Positions 1 through 8,225 of a stretch of DNA of 34,825 nucleotides are shown here, piece after piece. The position numbers and the translations under genes were made by a program. The stretch lies in assembly GCA_020860515.1 (NCBI GenBank), contig JAJBUG010000088.1, positions 1 through 34,825 of the forward strand, read 5' to 3'. Under the pieces are notes generated by a model. It was given only the letters and a program-made list of their open reading frames with translations. It searched no databases and was not told where the DNA came from. This stretch comes from Bacteroidales bacterium. Its GTDB lineage: Bacteria; Bacteroidota; Bacteroidia; Bacteroidales; Muribaculaceae. The stretch's first letter is position 1, and the number at the start of each line of letters is the position of its first letter.

Positions 1-46
1 GTGTAAATTTGTTCAACAAAATGGGGGAATTTCCGATTGTAATTCT

Positions 47-54
47 TATCTTTG
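47..54 (+). promoter_or_regulatory. Bacteroidales -7 box (TATCTTTG)
   Basis: TATCTTTG fits the Bacteroidota -7 consensus TAnnTTTG and lies 43 nt before the ATG at 98. A second match (TAAATTTG) lies at 4-11. No clear -33 TTTG is seen at the right distance. Confidence 0.55.
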
Positions 55-97
55 CAGAAACTAAATTTCTGCGAGACCGCTATCGCTAAGTTGCGAC

Positions 98-967
98 ATG
101 AAGACGAAGAATAAGGAATACATACGGTTTGACTGGGCGATGAAGCGTCTGCTTCGCGACAAGGCCAACTTCGAGGTGCTCGAAGGGCTGATTTCTGCCC
201 TTCTGAATACAAAGATGAAGATTATCGAAGTGCTTGAAAGCGAGAGCAATAGGCATAGCCTCAACGACAAATATAATATTGTTGATGTCAAGGCAAAAAA
301 CGACAAAGGTGAAATTGTAGTAGTGGAAGTGCAGAACCTATTCCAGATGGACTTCCTGAAGCGCATCCTCTTTGGTGTGAGCAAGGCTATTACCGAGCAG
401 CTTTCGCTTGGCGACCCGTTCCATAAAATTCACAAGGTTTATTCAATTTCCATTGCATATTTCAACCTCGGGGAGGGCCACGACTATCTTTACCATGGGC
501 GCACGTCGCTAATAGGGGTGCACACTAAAGAAGAATTAGGAGTGTCGAAGGATGAGTTGCAGGCTTACGACAGCGAAATAGCCAGCGACATATTCCCGGA
601 ATACTGGGTGCTGAGAGTAAACGAGTTTGACAAGTATTCTCGCACCCCGCTTGGCGAATGGATGCAGTATCTGAAGACTGGCTACATAGCTGATGACACT
701 GACGTGCCCGGATTGGTTAGAGCCAAGGAGATACTTAAGTTCGATTCAATGAGCAAGGCTGAGCAGAACGATTACATGGCTTATCTTAATCAACTGACAT
801 GTGAACGCGATTCCTTAAATAAAGCTCACAATGATGGTCTCAAAGAGGGTCGCCAAGAAGAAAAGATTGAAATTGCCAAGAAATTGAAAGCTCAAAATGT
901 TGACATAAATATCATTGCACAAGCTACGGGCTTGACCCTCGAAGATATCAAAAAATATAAAATATAA
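98..967 (+). CDS. Rpn-family PD-(D/E)XK nuclease / putative transposase-like protein
   Basis: A 289-residue protein resembling the Rpn / 'PD-(D/E)XK nuclease family transposase' group (PF12784-like), which is abundant and multi-copy in Bacteroidales. The N-terminus (FDWAMKRLLRDKANFEVLEG) is typical. The likely active site is Asp63 in NIVDVKA followed by Glu77-x-Gln79 in VVVEVQ; an E-x-Q in place of E-x-K is usual for this group. The C-terminal ~45 residues are charged and end in a short helical region (GLTLEDIKKYKI), also typical. E. coli Rpn proteins are recombination-promoting DNases; whether this one cuts DNA is not known. It has its own promoter and stands alone. No inverted repeats are seen around it, so there is no sign that it is an insertion sequence. 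Confidence 0.85.
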   Translation: MKTKNKEYIRFDWAMKRLLRDKANFEVLEGLISALLNTKMKIIEVLESESNRHSLNDKYNIVDVKAKNDKGEIVVVEVQNLFQMDFLKRILFGVSKAITEQLSLGDPFHKIHKVYSISIAYFNLGEGHDYLYHGRTSLIGVHTKEELGVSKDELQAYDSEIASDIFPEYWVLRVNEFDKYSRTPLGEWMQYLKTGYIADDTDVPGLVRAKEILKFDSMSKAEQNDYMAYLNQLTCERDSLNKAHNDGLKEGRQEEKIEIAKKLKAQNVDINIIAQATGLTLEDIKKYKI

Positions 968-1012
968 AGATGCCAGCTCCCAATATCTCAAAACTGAAGG
1001 GAGCACGGCAAT

Positions 1013-1768
1013 TTAGTCGAGGCGCTCGATTAGGAGCATGATGACAAAGCCGGCCAGGAGGGCGTAGGTGGCAGGCTTCTGATAGCCATGAGCGTGGCTT
1101 TCGGGTATCATTTCATCACTGACCACATAGAGCATGGCACCACCAGCCAATGCCAACATAAAGGGTAGCACTGTGGCAGAGAGCTCGGCCAGGTAAAAGC
1201 CTGTAAATACGCCCGCCACTTCGAGCAATCCAATCACCACAGCAATCACAAATGTGCGCAGTCGGCTCACTCCGGCCAAGAGCAGAGGCGATATTATCAC
1301 CATGCCCTCGGGCACATTCTGCAGCGAAATGGCTATCGCCACGCTCGCGGCCTGGTCGATCGGTTCGCCACCGAAGCCTACGCCAGCAGCAATGCCCTCG
1401 GGGAACTTATGCAAAGCAATGGCCATCACAAAGAGCAGCACATGATTGAGATGCTGATTGTTGCGATGCTCCTCCTCGTCGATGCCAGTGATATGGTGGA
1501 GGTGAGGGGTAAGATAGTCGAGGAGGTTGAGCACCACCACGCCCGCTGCCACGCCAAGGCATGGCAGCCACACATTGCCCCAGTCGGGACAAAGATCAAA
1601 AGCTGGCACTAACAGGCCTAATATGGCAGCCGACAACATCAGTCCGGCACATAAGCCCATGATGGTGTCGTTGGTGCGATGCGACACATTCTTGATGAAG
1701 AAGCCAAGCATCGACCCAATTATTGTAGAGCTGCCGACCCCGATGGCAGCCAATCCAATCGCATTCAT
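1013..1768 (-). CDS. ZIP-family divalent metal transporter
   Basis: A 251-residue inner-membrane protein of the ZIP (zinc/iron permease, ZupT/GufA-like) family, expected to import Zn2+ or related divalent metals. About eight hydrophobic segments are visible. The TM4 metal motif is HKFPEG (120-125), the TM5 motif is QNVPEG (150-155, with Gln where ZupT has His), and SDEMIPESH (217-225) lies near the C-terminus. The loop at about 90-109 is rich in His and Glu, as in many ZIPs. I start at the ATG at 1768: an upstream in-frame start at 1804 would overlap the -7 box at 1794-1801. The gene is divergent from the metallopeptidase at 1973. Substrate specificity cannot be read from the sequence. Confidence 0.9.
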   Translation of the reverse strand: MNAIGLAAIGVGSSTIIGSMLGFFIKNVSHRTNDTIMGLCAGLMLSAAILGLLVPAFDLCPDWGNVWLPCLGVAAGVVVLNLLDYLTPHLHHITGIDEEEHRNNQHLNHVLLFVMAIALHKFPEGIAAGVGFGGEPIDQAASVAIAISLQNVPEGMVIISPLLLAGVSRLRTFVIAVVIGLLEVAGVFTGFYLAELSATVLPFMLALAGGAMLYVVSDEMIPESHAHGYQKPATYALLAGFVIMLLIERLD

Positions 1769-1793
1769 AATCAAATGGGTTATTATTCCATTG

Positions 1794-1801
1794 CAAAAGT
1801 A
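1794..1801 (-). promoter_or_regulatory. -7 box (TACTTTTG) of the ZIP transporter
   Basis: The minus strand reads TACTTTTG, a TAnnTTTG match, 26 nt before the chosen ATG at 1768. It rules out the longer reading frame that begins at 1804. Confidence 0.65.
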
Positions 1802-1934
1802 CAAAAATTTTCGTAAATCCCTCCAAGAAAAAACTCCTGATTAATTACCAAAACTTCATCTTGCAAACAACCCTGAGGGCGAAACAAGCAGCCAACATGG
1901 GAGCAAAGAATTTGGTAATAAGGGAGAAATGTTG

Positions 1935-1942
1935 TAATTTTG
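1935..1942 (+). promoter_or_regulatory. -7 box (TAATTTTG) of the zinc metallopeptidase
   Basis: TAATTTTG matches TAnnTTTG and is followed 30 nt later by the ATG at 1973. Confidence 0.65.
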
Positions 1943-1972
1943 CAATGTTAATCCTAAAACAGAGAGATCGAT

Positions 1973-2845
1973 ATGAAACTTGACGGAAGGCGACGCAGCA
2001 ATAACGTGGACGACCGGCGCAGCAGCGGCATCAGCGGCAAAGCCGTGGGCGGAGGCATTGTGGGCATAATAGCCATAGCAGTTATCACCTTGCTTTCGGG
2101 TGGCGACTTGGGCGATGTGGTGTCGAACATAATGAGCCAAGGTGGAATCACCAACGGCTACGAAACCACTGAATATGTAGAAGATGCCGAAGACGCACGC
2201 TTGGCACAGCTTTCATCGCAGGTGCTGGCTGGCACCGAAGATGTGTGGGCCAAAGTGTTCAAGGAGCAAGGCTGGGGCGAGTATGAGGCTCCTACCTTAG
2301 TGCTTTTCCACGGTGCGGTGCAGTCGGGATGCGGCAGCGCCACGGCGCAGACAGGCCCATTCTATTGCTCAGCCGACCAGAAGGTATACCTCGACCTCGA
2401 CTTTTTCAAAGACATGCAGCAGAATATCGGTGGCAGCGGAGATTTCGCCTATGCCTATGTGATAGCCCACGAGGTGGGCCACCATGTGCAGTATCTGCTT
2501 GGCACTCTTACCGAAGCTCACACCGCAATGTCGAAGATGAGCGAGACGGATGCCAATAAGGTAAGCGTAAGGCTCGAACTCCAAGCCGATTTCTACGCAG
2601 GGGTGTGGGCGCACCAGGATAATGAGATGTTCGGCAGCCTCGAAGCAGGCGATGTGGAAAAGGCCCTCGACGTGGCGGCTAAGATTGGCGACGATTATCT
2701 GCAACGCAAAGCTTATGGCAAGGAAATGCCCGAGACTTTCAACCATGGCCGCAGCGAACAGCGCGCCCGTTGGCTAAAGAAGGGAATTGCTACGGGCGAT
2801 CCCCTGCAAGGCGACACCTTCTCGCCCCAATACTCATCCTTGTAA
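1973..2845 (+). CDS. YpfJ-family neutral zinc metallopeptidase
   Basis: A 290-residue membrane-anchored protein of the 'putative neutral zinc metallopeptidase' family (PF04228, YpfJ type). The N-terminus is basic (KLDGRRRSNN), followed by one hydrophobic segment at about 26-42, so the catalytic part should face the periplasm. The zinc site is HEVGH (166-170), with a probable third ligand Glu202 in LELQADFYAG. The stretch SGCGSATAQTGPFYCSADQK before the helix is typical of the family. The substrate is unknown for most members. Length is normal. The stop is followed directly by a 7-bp-period repeat tract that separates it from the next gene. Confidence 0.92.
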   Translation: MKLDGRRRSNNVDDRRSSGISGKAVGGGIVGIIAIAVITLLSGGDLGDVVSNIMSQGGITNGYETTEYVEDAEDARLAQLSSQVLAGTEDVWAKVFKEQGWGEYEAPTLVLFHGAVQSGCGSATAQTGPFYCSADQKVYLDLDFFKDMQQNIGGSGDFAYAYVIAHEVGHHVQYLLGTLTEAHTAMSKMSETDANKVSVRLELQADFYAGVWAHQDNEMFGSLEAGDVEKALDVAAKIGDDYLQRKAYGKEMPETFNHGRSEQRARWLKKGIATGDPLQGDTFSPQYSSL

Positions 2846-2848
2846 AGG

Positions 2849-2904
2849 ACAAATTACAAGTTACAAATGACAAATTACAAGTTGAAAATTGAAAATTGAA
2901 ATGA
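2849..2904 (+). repeat. Eight-unit tract with 7-bp period (ACAAATT / ACAAGTT / GAAAATT)
   Basis: Eight consecutive heptamers in phase: five of the form ACAARTK, then two identical GAAAATT units, then GAAATGA, which contains the ATG start at 2901. It fills the whole gap between the metallopeptidase and the oxidoreductase. See the finding on heptamer-phased tracts. Confidence 0.9.
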
Positions 2905-3416
2905 AAGATAAAGTGCTGGTGTTAGTTGCCCACCCCGATATGGCGACCAGTGTGATGAATAAGGCGTTGGCTAATGTAGCCCGCGAAGTGGAGGGAGTAA
3001 GGGTAATGGAGTTGACCCCCAACCCGATGGATCCCGAGCTCTACCGCCAGCCTATGGCTGATGCCGAAGTGGTAGTGTTTCAATTCCCATTGTATTGGAT
3101 GAGCGCGCCATGGATATTGAAGCAGTGGAGCGACACAGTGTTTATGAACCTCTGCGAGAATGGTTACACTCAGGGCAAAAAACTGATGACGGTGGTCACC
3201 ACTGGCGCAGAAAAAGAATCCTTCGCTCCTGGGCAGAAGAATATTCACACCATGAAGGAATATCTTACCCCCTACGAGGGTCAAGCCAACTTCGCACAAA
3301 TGGGTTGGATCGAACCTCTGATTGTATATGGCAACTCTGACGCCGACATCGCTGCTCGCGACCTCGCCGCCGGCCTCAATGCCTACCGACAAATCCTGAC
3401 TGACTTGGCCAAATAA
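2901..3416 (+). CDS. NAD(P)H-dependent oxidoreductase, flavodoxin-like fold (KefF/MdaB type)
   Basis: A 171-residue cytoplasmic protein of the flavodoxin_2 family (NAD(P)H quinone oxidoreductases such as KefF, MdaB and general stress protein 14). It opens with a beta strand and phosphate-binding loop (KVLVLVAHPD), and has the typical FPLYWMSAPWILKQWSDTVF block that contacts flavin and substrate, then a TTGAEKESF segment. It probably carries FMN or FAD and reduces quinones or similar electrophiles by two electrons. I use the ATG at 2901; a TTG at 2889 would place the start inside the repeat tract. The stop is 2 nt before the next ATG, so it is probably co-transcribed with the ABC ATPase. Confidence 0.88.
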   Translation: MKDKVLVLVAHPDMATSVMNKALANVAREVEGVRVMELTPNPMDPELYRQPMADAEVVVFQFPLYWMSAPWILKQWSDTVFMNLCENGYTQGKKLMTVVTTGAEKESFAPGQKNIHTMKEYLTPYEGQANFAQMGWIEPLIVYGNSDADIAARDLAAGLNAYRQILTDLAK

Positions 3417-3418
3417 TT

Positions 3419-4915
3419 ATGTCAGAAAATATCATAACGATTGACAGCGAGAAGCTGTATTTCATAGGCGGTGTGGAGCTACAGAATCCGCACCGCGTGT
3501 GTATTCCTCAGGGGCTTTCCGTGGTGATTGGACCAAATGGAAGCGGCAAGTCAACGCTCGGTAACATCCTGGAGCGTGGATGGAATTTTCGCACTAATCG
3601 ACTGTCATCTCCCTCGGGGAAAAAGCCGCGAGTTAAGAAGATTCAGTTTACTGACATCCATTCGCTGGCGGGCGATTCGGTGGTTTACTATCAGCAGCGC
3701 TACGAGGCTACGATGAACGACAGCGTGCCGACTGTGGGCGAAATTCTCGGCCAAGAGATGCAGCATCCCCATTGGCAGGAGTTGGCATCACTTTTCGGCC
3801 TTCATGGCCTTGAGGACCGCAAGGTAAATTACCTATCGAGCGGACAGTTGCGTAAATTCCTTATAGTGAATGCGCTGCTCAGCGATGTTGACCTGCTGAT
3901 TCTCGACAACCCGTACATCGGCCTCGACGCGCCCTCGCGCGATGTGCTCAACGAGGCTATGGCCAAGCTGCCTCAGACTGGCGTAAACATAATGCTGCTC
4001 ATTGCCAACGAGCGCGACCTGCCAACCTCGGCCTCATGTGTAATCCACATGGCCAATATGATCATCGGCCAGGCTATGAATTTACAAGATTACAAGGGAT
4101 TGCAGGATTACAAGGGATTGAAGGATAACAAGGGATTGCAGGAAGCCACCTCTTCGGTTGGCGTGCCCTCGGCGTCAGCCGAGGTTCCCCTCCCCTTTCC
4201 ACCAAAGCCCAATGCCGACACTGCCCCTATCGCCACCATAATGCACATGCGCAATTGCACTGTGCGCCATGGGGGCAGAGTGCTGCTGGAGAATGTGAAT
4301 TGGCTCGTCCGAGACGGCGAGTGCTGGTCGCTCTCCGGTCCTAATGGCAGCGGAAAATCCACGCTGCTCAGCCTTGCCTGCGCCGATAACCCCCAAGCCT
4401 ACTGCAACGATATCACCCTCTTTGACCGCCGCCGAGGCACAGGCGAAAGCATTTGGGACATCAAGCGCCGCATCAGCTATATTTCACCCGAAGCATCGCT
4501 CCACTTTCATCCTCAGGGATCTACACTGCGCATCATTGCCCAAGGACTGGCACAAACTGCCTGCGAACCTTTAAAGCCTAAGCAACTCGACTTGGCTCTG
4601 CAATGGATGCAGCTACTGGGCATTGAACACCTTAAGGATCGGCCTTTTGGCTCTCTCTCCACTGGCGAACGCCAATTGGCTCTGCTATGCCGAGTGTTTG
4701 CCAAGCAACCGCGCCTGATGATTCTCGACGAACCATTCCACGGCCTTGATGCCCATAACACGGCCTTGGCCAAGGCCATCATTGAGCAGTTTGCAGAGCG
4801 AGCCAAGGCTAATCCTGAGCGACACCCGATGTCGCTAATCATCGTCAGCCACTACGCCCAAGAGTTGCCCCCCTGCATCACACACCACAAATCACTGGCC
4901 TCTCAAAGCGCATAA
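3419..4915 (+). CDS. ABC ATPase with two fused nucleotide-binding domains (ModF/PhrA-like)
   Basis: A 498-residue soluble protein with two ABC ATPase domains and no membrane segment, like E. coli ModF (PhrA). Both domains have GPNGSGKST Walker A loops (38-46 and 307-315). Domain 1 has an LSSGQ signature and a Walker B ending LLILDNP, with Asn164 at the place of the catalytic Glu. Domain 2 has LSTGERQ and LMILDEP, which is canonical. So the two sites are not equal and domain 2 is probably the main hydrolysis site. ModF's role is unclear; a link to molybdate transport has been proposed, but no mod genes are here. The linker at about 224-241 is coded by an 18-bp tandem repeat. The gene starts 2 nt after the oxidoreductase stop. 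Confidence 0.85.
   Translation: MSENIITIDSEKLYFIGGVELQNPHRVCIPQGLSVVIGPNGSGKSTLGNILERGWNFRTNRLSSPSGKKPRVKKIQFTDIHSLAGDSVVYYQQRYEATMNDSVPTVGEILGQEMQHPHWQELASLFGLHGLEDRKVNYLSSGQLRKFLIVNALLSDVDLLILDNPYIGLDAPSRDVLNEAMAKLPQTGVNIMLLIANERDLPTSASCVIHMANMIIGQAMNLQDYKGLQDYKGLKDNKGLQEATSSVGVPSASAEVPLPFPPKPNADTAPIATIMHMRNCTVRHGGRVLLENVNWLVRDGECWSLSGPNGSGKSTLLSLACADNPQAYCNDITLFDRRRGTGESIWDIKRRISYISPEASLHFHPQGSTLRIIAQGLAQTACEPLKPKQLDLALQWMQLLGIEHLKDRPFGSLSTGERQLALLCRVFAKQPRLMILDEPFHGLDAHNTALAKAIIEQFAERAKANPERHPMSLIIVSHYAQELPPCITHHKSLASQSA
4088..4141 (+). repeat. Three 18-bp tandem repeats inside the ABC ATPase gene
   Basis: Three units of GATTACAAGGGATTGCAG (the second and third with one mismatch each) encode the hexapeptide DYKGLQ / DYKGLK / DNKGLQ in the linker between the two ATPase domains. 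Because 18 is a multiple of 3, copy-number change would keep the frame. Confidence 0.92.
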
Positions 4916-4961
4916 GTTCCTATTTTTCCCATATCGTACATAAAAAATCGGATTTTTTGTG

Positions 4962-4969
4962 TAAATTTG
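4962..4969 (+). promoter_or_regulatory. -7 box (TAAATTTG) of the FNT-family channel
   Basis: TAAATTTG matches TAnnTTTG. It includes the TTG at 4967 that would otherwise be an upstream in-frame start, so translation must begin at the ATG at 4991. Confidence 0.7.
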
Positions 4970-4990
4970 CAGGAAAAAATAGGAAATAAG

Positions 4991-5635
4991 ATGGAAAGTG
5001 CTATAGCTTCTGCTGCAAATGAAAAGAGTGTTGACGTAGGATTGATTTTTCGTCAAGCCATGCTGGCGGGAATATCAATCGGTGTGGGCTGCATTGTATA
5101 TCTCAACGTCGGCGACGTGGCTGGGGCCGTGCTGTTTGCCTTGGGATTGCTCACTGTAGTGCATTTCAAGCTTCCGCTCTACACGGGCACAGCTGGCTTT
5201 GTGATGAACCGAGCCGAACTCAATCGCCTGTGGGTAATCCTTGCTGGCAACATCGTGGGTTGCTTGATATTGGCATGGGCCATGAAGTACGCCCAGCCTG
5301 GAGTCGCCGAGAAGGCTGGCGCGATAGCCCAGAAGCGCATGGTCCTGGAGCCTATGCAGACTGCCATCTTAGGCCTGATGTGCGGCTTTCTGATGACTGT
5401 TGCCGTGAAGTTTGCCCGTGAGAAATCATTTCTGCCCCTGCTTTTCGCAGTGCCTGTGTTTATACTTAGCGGCTTTATCCACAGCATTGCCGACGCTTTT
5501 TATCTCCTTGCTACTCCCTGGGACATCATTGCCGCCAATCCAGGCGTTGCCCTCATTAATTACCTAATGGCCGTAATCGGCAATTTCATCGGCTGCAACC
5601 TCTACCGCCTCTTCTCCTGGCGCCTCAGCTACTAA
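4991..5635 (+). CDS. Formate/nitrite transporter (FNT) family channel
   Basis: A 214-residue inner-membrane protein of the FNT family (FocA/NirC/HSC type), pentameric channels for formate, nitrite, hydrosulfide or similar small anions. Six hydrophobic segments are visible. The family's central histidine lies in FILSGFIHSIADAFYLL, corresponding to the SGFEHSIAN region of FocA, and LMAVIGNFIGCNLYRL matches the conserved last helix (NxxPxxxGNxxGG), although Pro is absent here. It is short for the family (usually 260-290), mainly at the termini. The substrate is not decided by the sequence; no pfl, nir or asr gene is adjacent. It may be read through into the MscS gene 28 nt downstream. Confidence 0.85.
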   Translation: MESAIASAANEKSVDVGLIFRQAMLAGISIGVGCIVYLNVGDVAGAVLFALGLLTVVHFKLPLYTGTAGFVMNRAELNRLWVILAGNIVGCLILAWAMKYAQPGVAEKAGAIAQKRMVLEPMQTAILGLMCGFLMTVAVKFAREKSFLPLLFAVPVFILSGFIHSIADAFYLLATPWDIIAANPGVALINYLMAVIGNFIGCNLYRLFSWRLSY

Positions 5636-5663
5636 TCGTTCATCATATTTCAATCCATTCATT

Positions 5664-7442
5664 ATGATATTAAGAGGTTTATTGATAGCAGTTGGGTGCT
5701 TATTGTCGCTGGTAAAGACAAACGGACAAGAGCTGCTTGGGAATGATACATTGGTCGCGGTAGCTGATTCGGTAGTTACCGATTCGGCACTTATTTCAGA
5801 GCTGACCGCTCAGATGGAGGATGCTCGGCTACGAGAAACCGAGCTAAATGCTGAGATAGCTCATCTGAGAATGCAACTCTTCGCTGGCGATTCTTTGAGG
5901 CGCGAAACATTCCGAGCTCATATCGATTCGCTGCGCGAAGCTACACCTGGCGCATGGGTAGTAGTGGAGGAAGATTCGCTATTCATGTTCTATGCCAAAC
6001 ACGGAGGCCTCACATCAAAAGAACGTGCCCTCCGCGCCAGCAAAGAAATCACACAAGTGGGCAAACTCTTGGGCGTACAGCCCGACTCGGTATATGTTTC
6101 GGCCAACGAATTTGAAACCGATTTGGTCTATGGCGACTATATCATCCTATCTGTTACCGATATCGACGCCGTATGGGCAGGCAAATCACGCGAAGAGTTG
6201 GCTGTAGAGATGCGCGAAGTGGTGGTAGAAGAATTGTACGTATTGAAGAAAAACCACAGCCTGTGGGTGCTGATCCGCAGCATAATATCCCTGATAATCA
6301 TCTTGGTGGCTGTGGGGATTGCCATTAAGCTGCTCAACATAGGTTATCGGCGCCTGCTTCGCCTAATCGACAAATGGTCAGAAACCAAGCTCCATCCCAT
6401 CTACATCCAAAAACTTGAGATACTCGATATCCACCGCCAGACGGTAATCCTGCGTGGAGCCGCCAATGTGGTGCGTCTGCTCCTCGACTTGGTAATCATT
6501 TTGGTGGCAGTACCACTGATTTTCTCCGTGTTCCCGCCTACCGAAAAGATTGCTCGCACTATTATATCCTATATTTGGAATCCATGCCGCGACATCCTGA
6601 TGGATATCGTTGACTACATTCCCAATCTTTTTGTGATATGCGTGATATGCATCGCCATCCGATTCATAGTGAAGCTGTTGCGCTATGTGGCAGTACAGCT
6701 TTCGGAAGATCGGCTCCATATCAATGGTTTCTTCCCAGACTGGGCGATGCCCACATTCTATATCATCCGATTCTTGCTCTATGCATTTGGCATAGCTATG
6801 ATATATCCCTATCTTCCTGGGTCTAATTCGGGCGTATTCCAGGGAATTTCGGTATTTATAGGTTTGATAGTATCCATCGGTTCGAGCGGTGCCATTGGCA
6901 ATGTGATTGCCGGACTGGTGATTACTTATATGCGTCCGTTTAGAATTGGTGACCGAATAGAACTGCAGAACACTTCGGGCGATGTAATTGAGAAGACACC
7001 CTTTGTGACACGCATCCGCACAGTAAAAAATGAAATAGTGACTGTGCCCAACTCTTTCATAATGACCACACAGACGGTCAACCTCACCGAGTCGGCTCGC
7101 CAGTACGGCCTCATTATCCACTGCGACGTCAACGTAAGCTATACCTACCATTGGCGCCGCATCTATAATCTCCTGATCGAAGCTGCCTTAGACACGCGCG
7201 GCGTGGTGGATGATCCGCGTCCGTTCGTGCTGCAAACCACCCTCGGCAATGACTATGGCATCTATCAAATCAATGCCTACATTCGTGATGCCAACCTCCT
7301 GCCCGACATCTATTCCGACCTGAATGTGAGCATACAGAATGTATTCAACCGCGAGGGCATTGAAATTCTCTCACCCCATTACATATCCACTCGCGACGGC
7401 TCACCCTCCACACTCTGCCAAGAACCAGCTCCAGCAGAGTAA
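5664..7442 (+). CDS. MscS-family mechanosensitive channel with long periplasmic N-terminus
   Basis: A 592-residue inner-membrane protein. It begins with a signal peptide (MILRGLLIAVGCLLSLVKTNG, cleavage near residues 20-22), followed by a charged, probably coiled-coil periplasmic region (about 45-90). Several membrane segments lie between about 205 and 400, and the pore helix plus MscS core starts at about 400 (GSSGAIGNVIAGLVITYMRP), followed by GDRIEL and the beta domain with VTVPNSFIM. This is the extended MscS type common in Bacteroidales. Expected role: release of solutes on hypo-osmotic shock. A hairpin follows the stop at 7447-7471. Confidence 0.93.
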   Translation: MILRGLLIAVGCLLSLVKTNGQELLGNDTLVAVADSVVTDSALISELTAQMEDARLRETELNAEIAHLRMQLFAGDSLRRETFRAHIDSLREATPGAWVVVEEDSLFMFYAKHGGLTSKERALRASKEITQVGKLLGVQPDSVYVSANEFETDLVYGDYIILSVTDIDAVWAGKSREELAVEMREVVVEELYVLKKNHSLWVLIRSIISLIIILVAVGIAIKLLNIGYRRLLRLIDKWSETKLHPIYIQKLEILDIHRQTVILRGAANVVRLLLDLVIILVAVPLIFSVFPPTEKIARTIISYIWNPCRDILMDIVDYIPNLFVICVICIAIRFIVKLLRYVAVQLSEDRLHINGFFPDWAMPTFYIIRFLLYAFGIAMIYPYLPGSNSGVFQGISVFIGLIVSIGSSGAIGNVIAGLVITYMRPFRIGDRIELQNTSGDVIEKTPFVTRIRTVKNEIVTVPNSFIMTTQTVNLTESARQYGLIIHCDVNVSYTYHWRRIYNLLIEAALDTRGVVDDPRPFVLQTTLGNDYGIYQINAYIRDANLLPDIYSDLNVSIQNVFNREGIEILSPHYISTRDGSPSTLCQEPAPAE

Positions 7443-7446
7443 AATC

Positions 7447-7471
7447 AAAGGCCTCTTTTGGGGAGGCCTTT
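7447..7471 (+). terminator. Hairpin after the MscS gene
   Basis: AAAGGCCTC and GAGGCCTTT form a perfect 9-bp stem around a 7-nt loop, 5 nt after the MscS stop. The U tract is weak. It probably also serves the convergent yhcH-type gene ending at 7483. Confidence 0.75.
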
Positions 7472-7482
7472 ATGATTGGGGA

Positions 7483-8091
7483 TTATTCTATGTAGTCGAG
7501 CTTGACCACGACCACGCGGATGTCTTCGCAGCCATTGGCGGGAGCAATTTTTGCGATGTGCCAATCGCTGGGGAAGAATAGGAAGAAACGCTCAGGGGTG
7601 GAGTCGACGATCATCGCTTTTTGCGCGTCGTAGTCGTAATGGATTACATCGGGCTTCCATTCGCAATTAGGAGTTGATGAAGCATGGTCGAGCAGGCCGA
7701 AGCCCTCGGTGCCCTTTACCACATACTGAAAGTCGATATGGTTGTAATGGCTCTCAGATTTGCGTTTCTCCAAGGGTTGATTCTTGGTATCTTCGATTGA
7801 TACCACCATCGAAGTGCCTTCAATAGGGTGCTTGCCAGCTGGCATTGTGGTCAGGTCGTGAGTTGCCAGCCATTGAAACATAGTGTCCCATTGGGCTTGA
7901 TTTTTCTCATATTGGCTCTGAAATTCCATCAGATTCACGCACATATCGGGCAGAGCGTTGAAGCCATTGCTCCACTGGCGTCCAAGAGTCCATTGCAGGG
8001 CCTCTGACCACAGGCTTTGAGCCGCTGTGCTAAGCGCAGAAGCAGTCAACATTGTCATAGCAATAATGATTGGTTTAAAGTTAATGTTCAT
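7483..8091 (-). CDS. YhcH/YjgK/YiaL-family protein with signal peptide
   Basis: A 202-residue protein of the DUF386 family (YhcH/YjgK/YiaL; beta subunit of E. coli EbgC), a cupin-like beta barrel linked to sugar and sialic acid metabolism. The core motif HYNHIDFQYVVKGTEGFG corresponds to the family's E-x-H..D..Y...G.E metal/sugar site, and FFLFFPSDWHIAKIAP contains the later conserved His. Unlike the cytosolic E. coli proteins, it starts with a clear signal peptide (KPIIIAMTMLTASALSTAAQ, cleavage near 24), so it should be periplasmic. It has its own promoter and is divergent from the DUF3089 gene. The enzyme reaction cannot be named. Confidence 0.85.
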   Translation of the reverse strand: MNINFKPIIIAMTMLTASALSTAAQSLWSEALQWTLGRQWSNGFNALPDMCVNLMEFQSQYEKNQAQWDTMFQWLATHDLTTMPAGKHPIEGTSMVVSIEDTKNQPLEKRKSESHYNHIDFQYVVKGTEGFGLLDHASSTPNCEWKPDVIHYDYDAQKAMIVDSTPERFFLFFPSDWHIAKIAPANGCEDIRVVVVKLDYIE

Positions 8092-8130
8092 CTATCTAAT
8101 TTAAGGTAATCTCACATGTCATTTACGATG

Positions 8131-8138
8131 CAAAATTA
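8131..8138 (-). promoter_or_regulatory. -7 box (TAATTTTG) of the YhcH-type gene
   Basis: The minus strand reads TAATTTTG 39 nt before the ATG at 8091. It is arranged back to back with the plus-strand box at 8173-8180. Confidence 0.65.
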
Positions 8139-8172
8139 ATAAAAAGATTTTTATTAATTCCTATATTTTTTG

Positions 8173-8180
8173 TACTTTTG
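8173..8180 (+). promoter_or_regulatory. -7 box (TACTTTTG) of the DUF3089 gene
   Basis: TACTTTTG matches TAnnTTTG, 45 nt before the ATG at 8226. Confidence 0.65.
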
Positions 8181-8225
8181 TGATTTAAAAATGATCAATC
8201 CCTCTATCTTTCAATAATAAAGACA

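Noticed and set aside
98..967. Insertion sequence
   Set aside because: The gene belongs to a transposase-like nuclease family, but no terminal inverted repeats or target duplication are visible around it.
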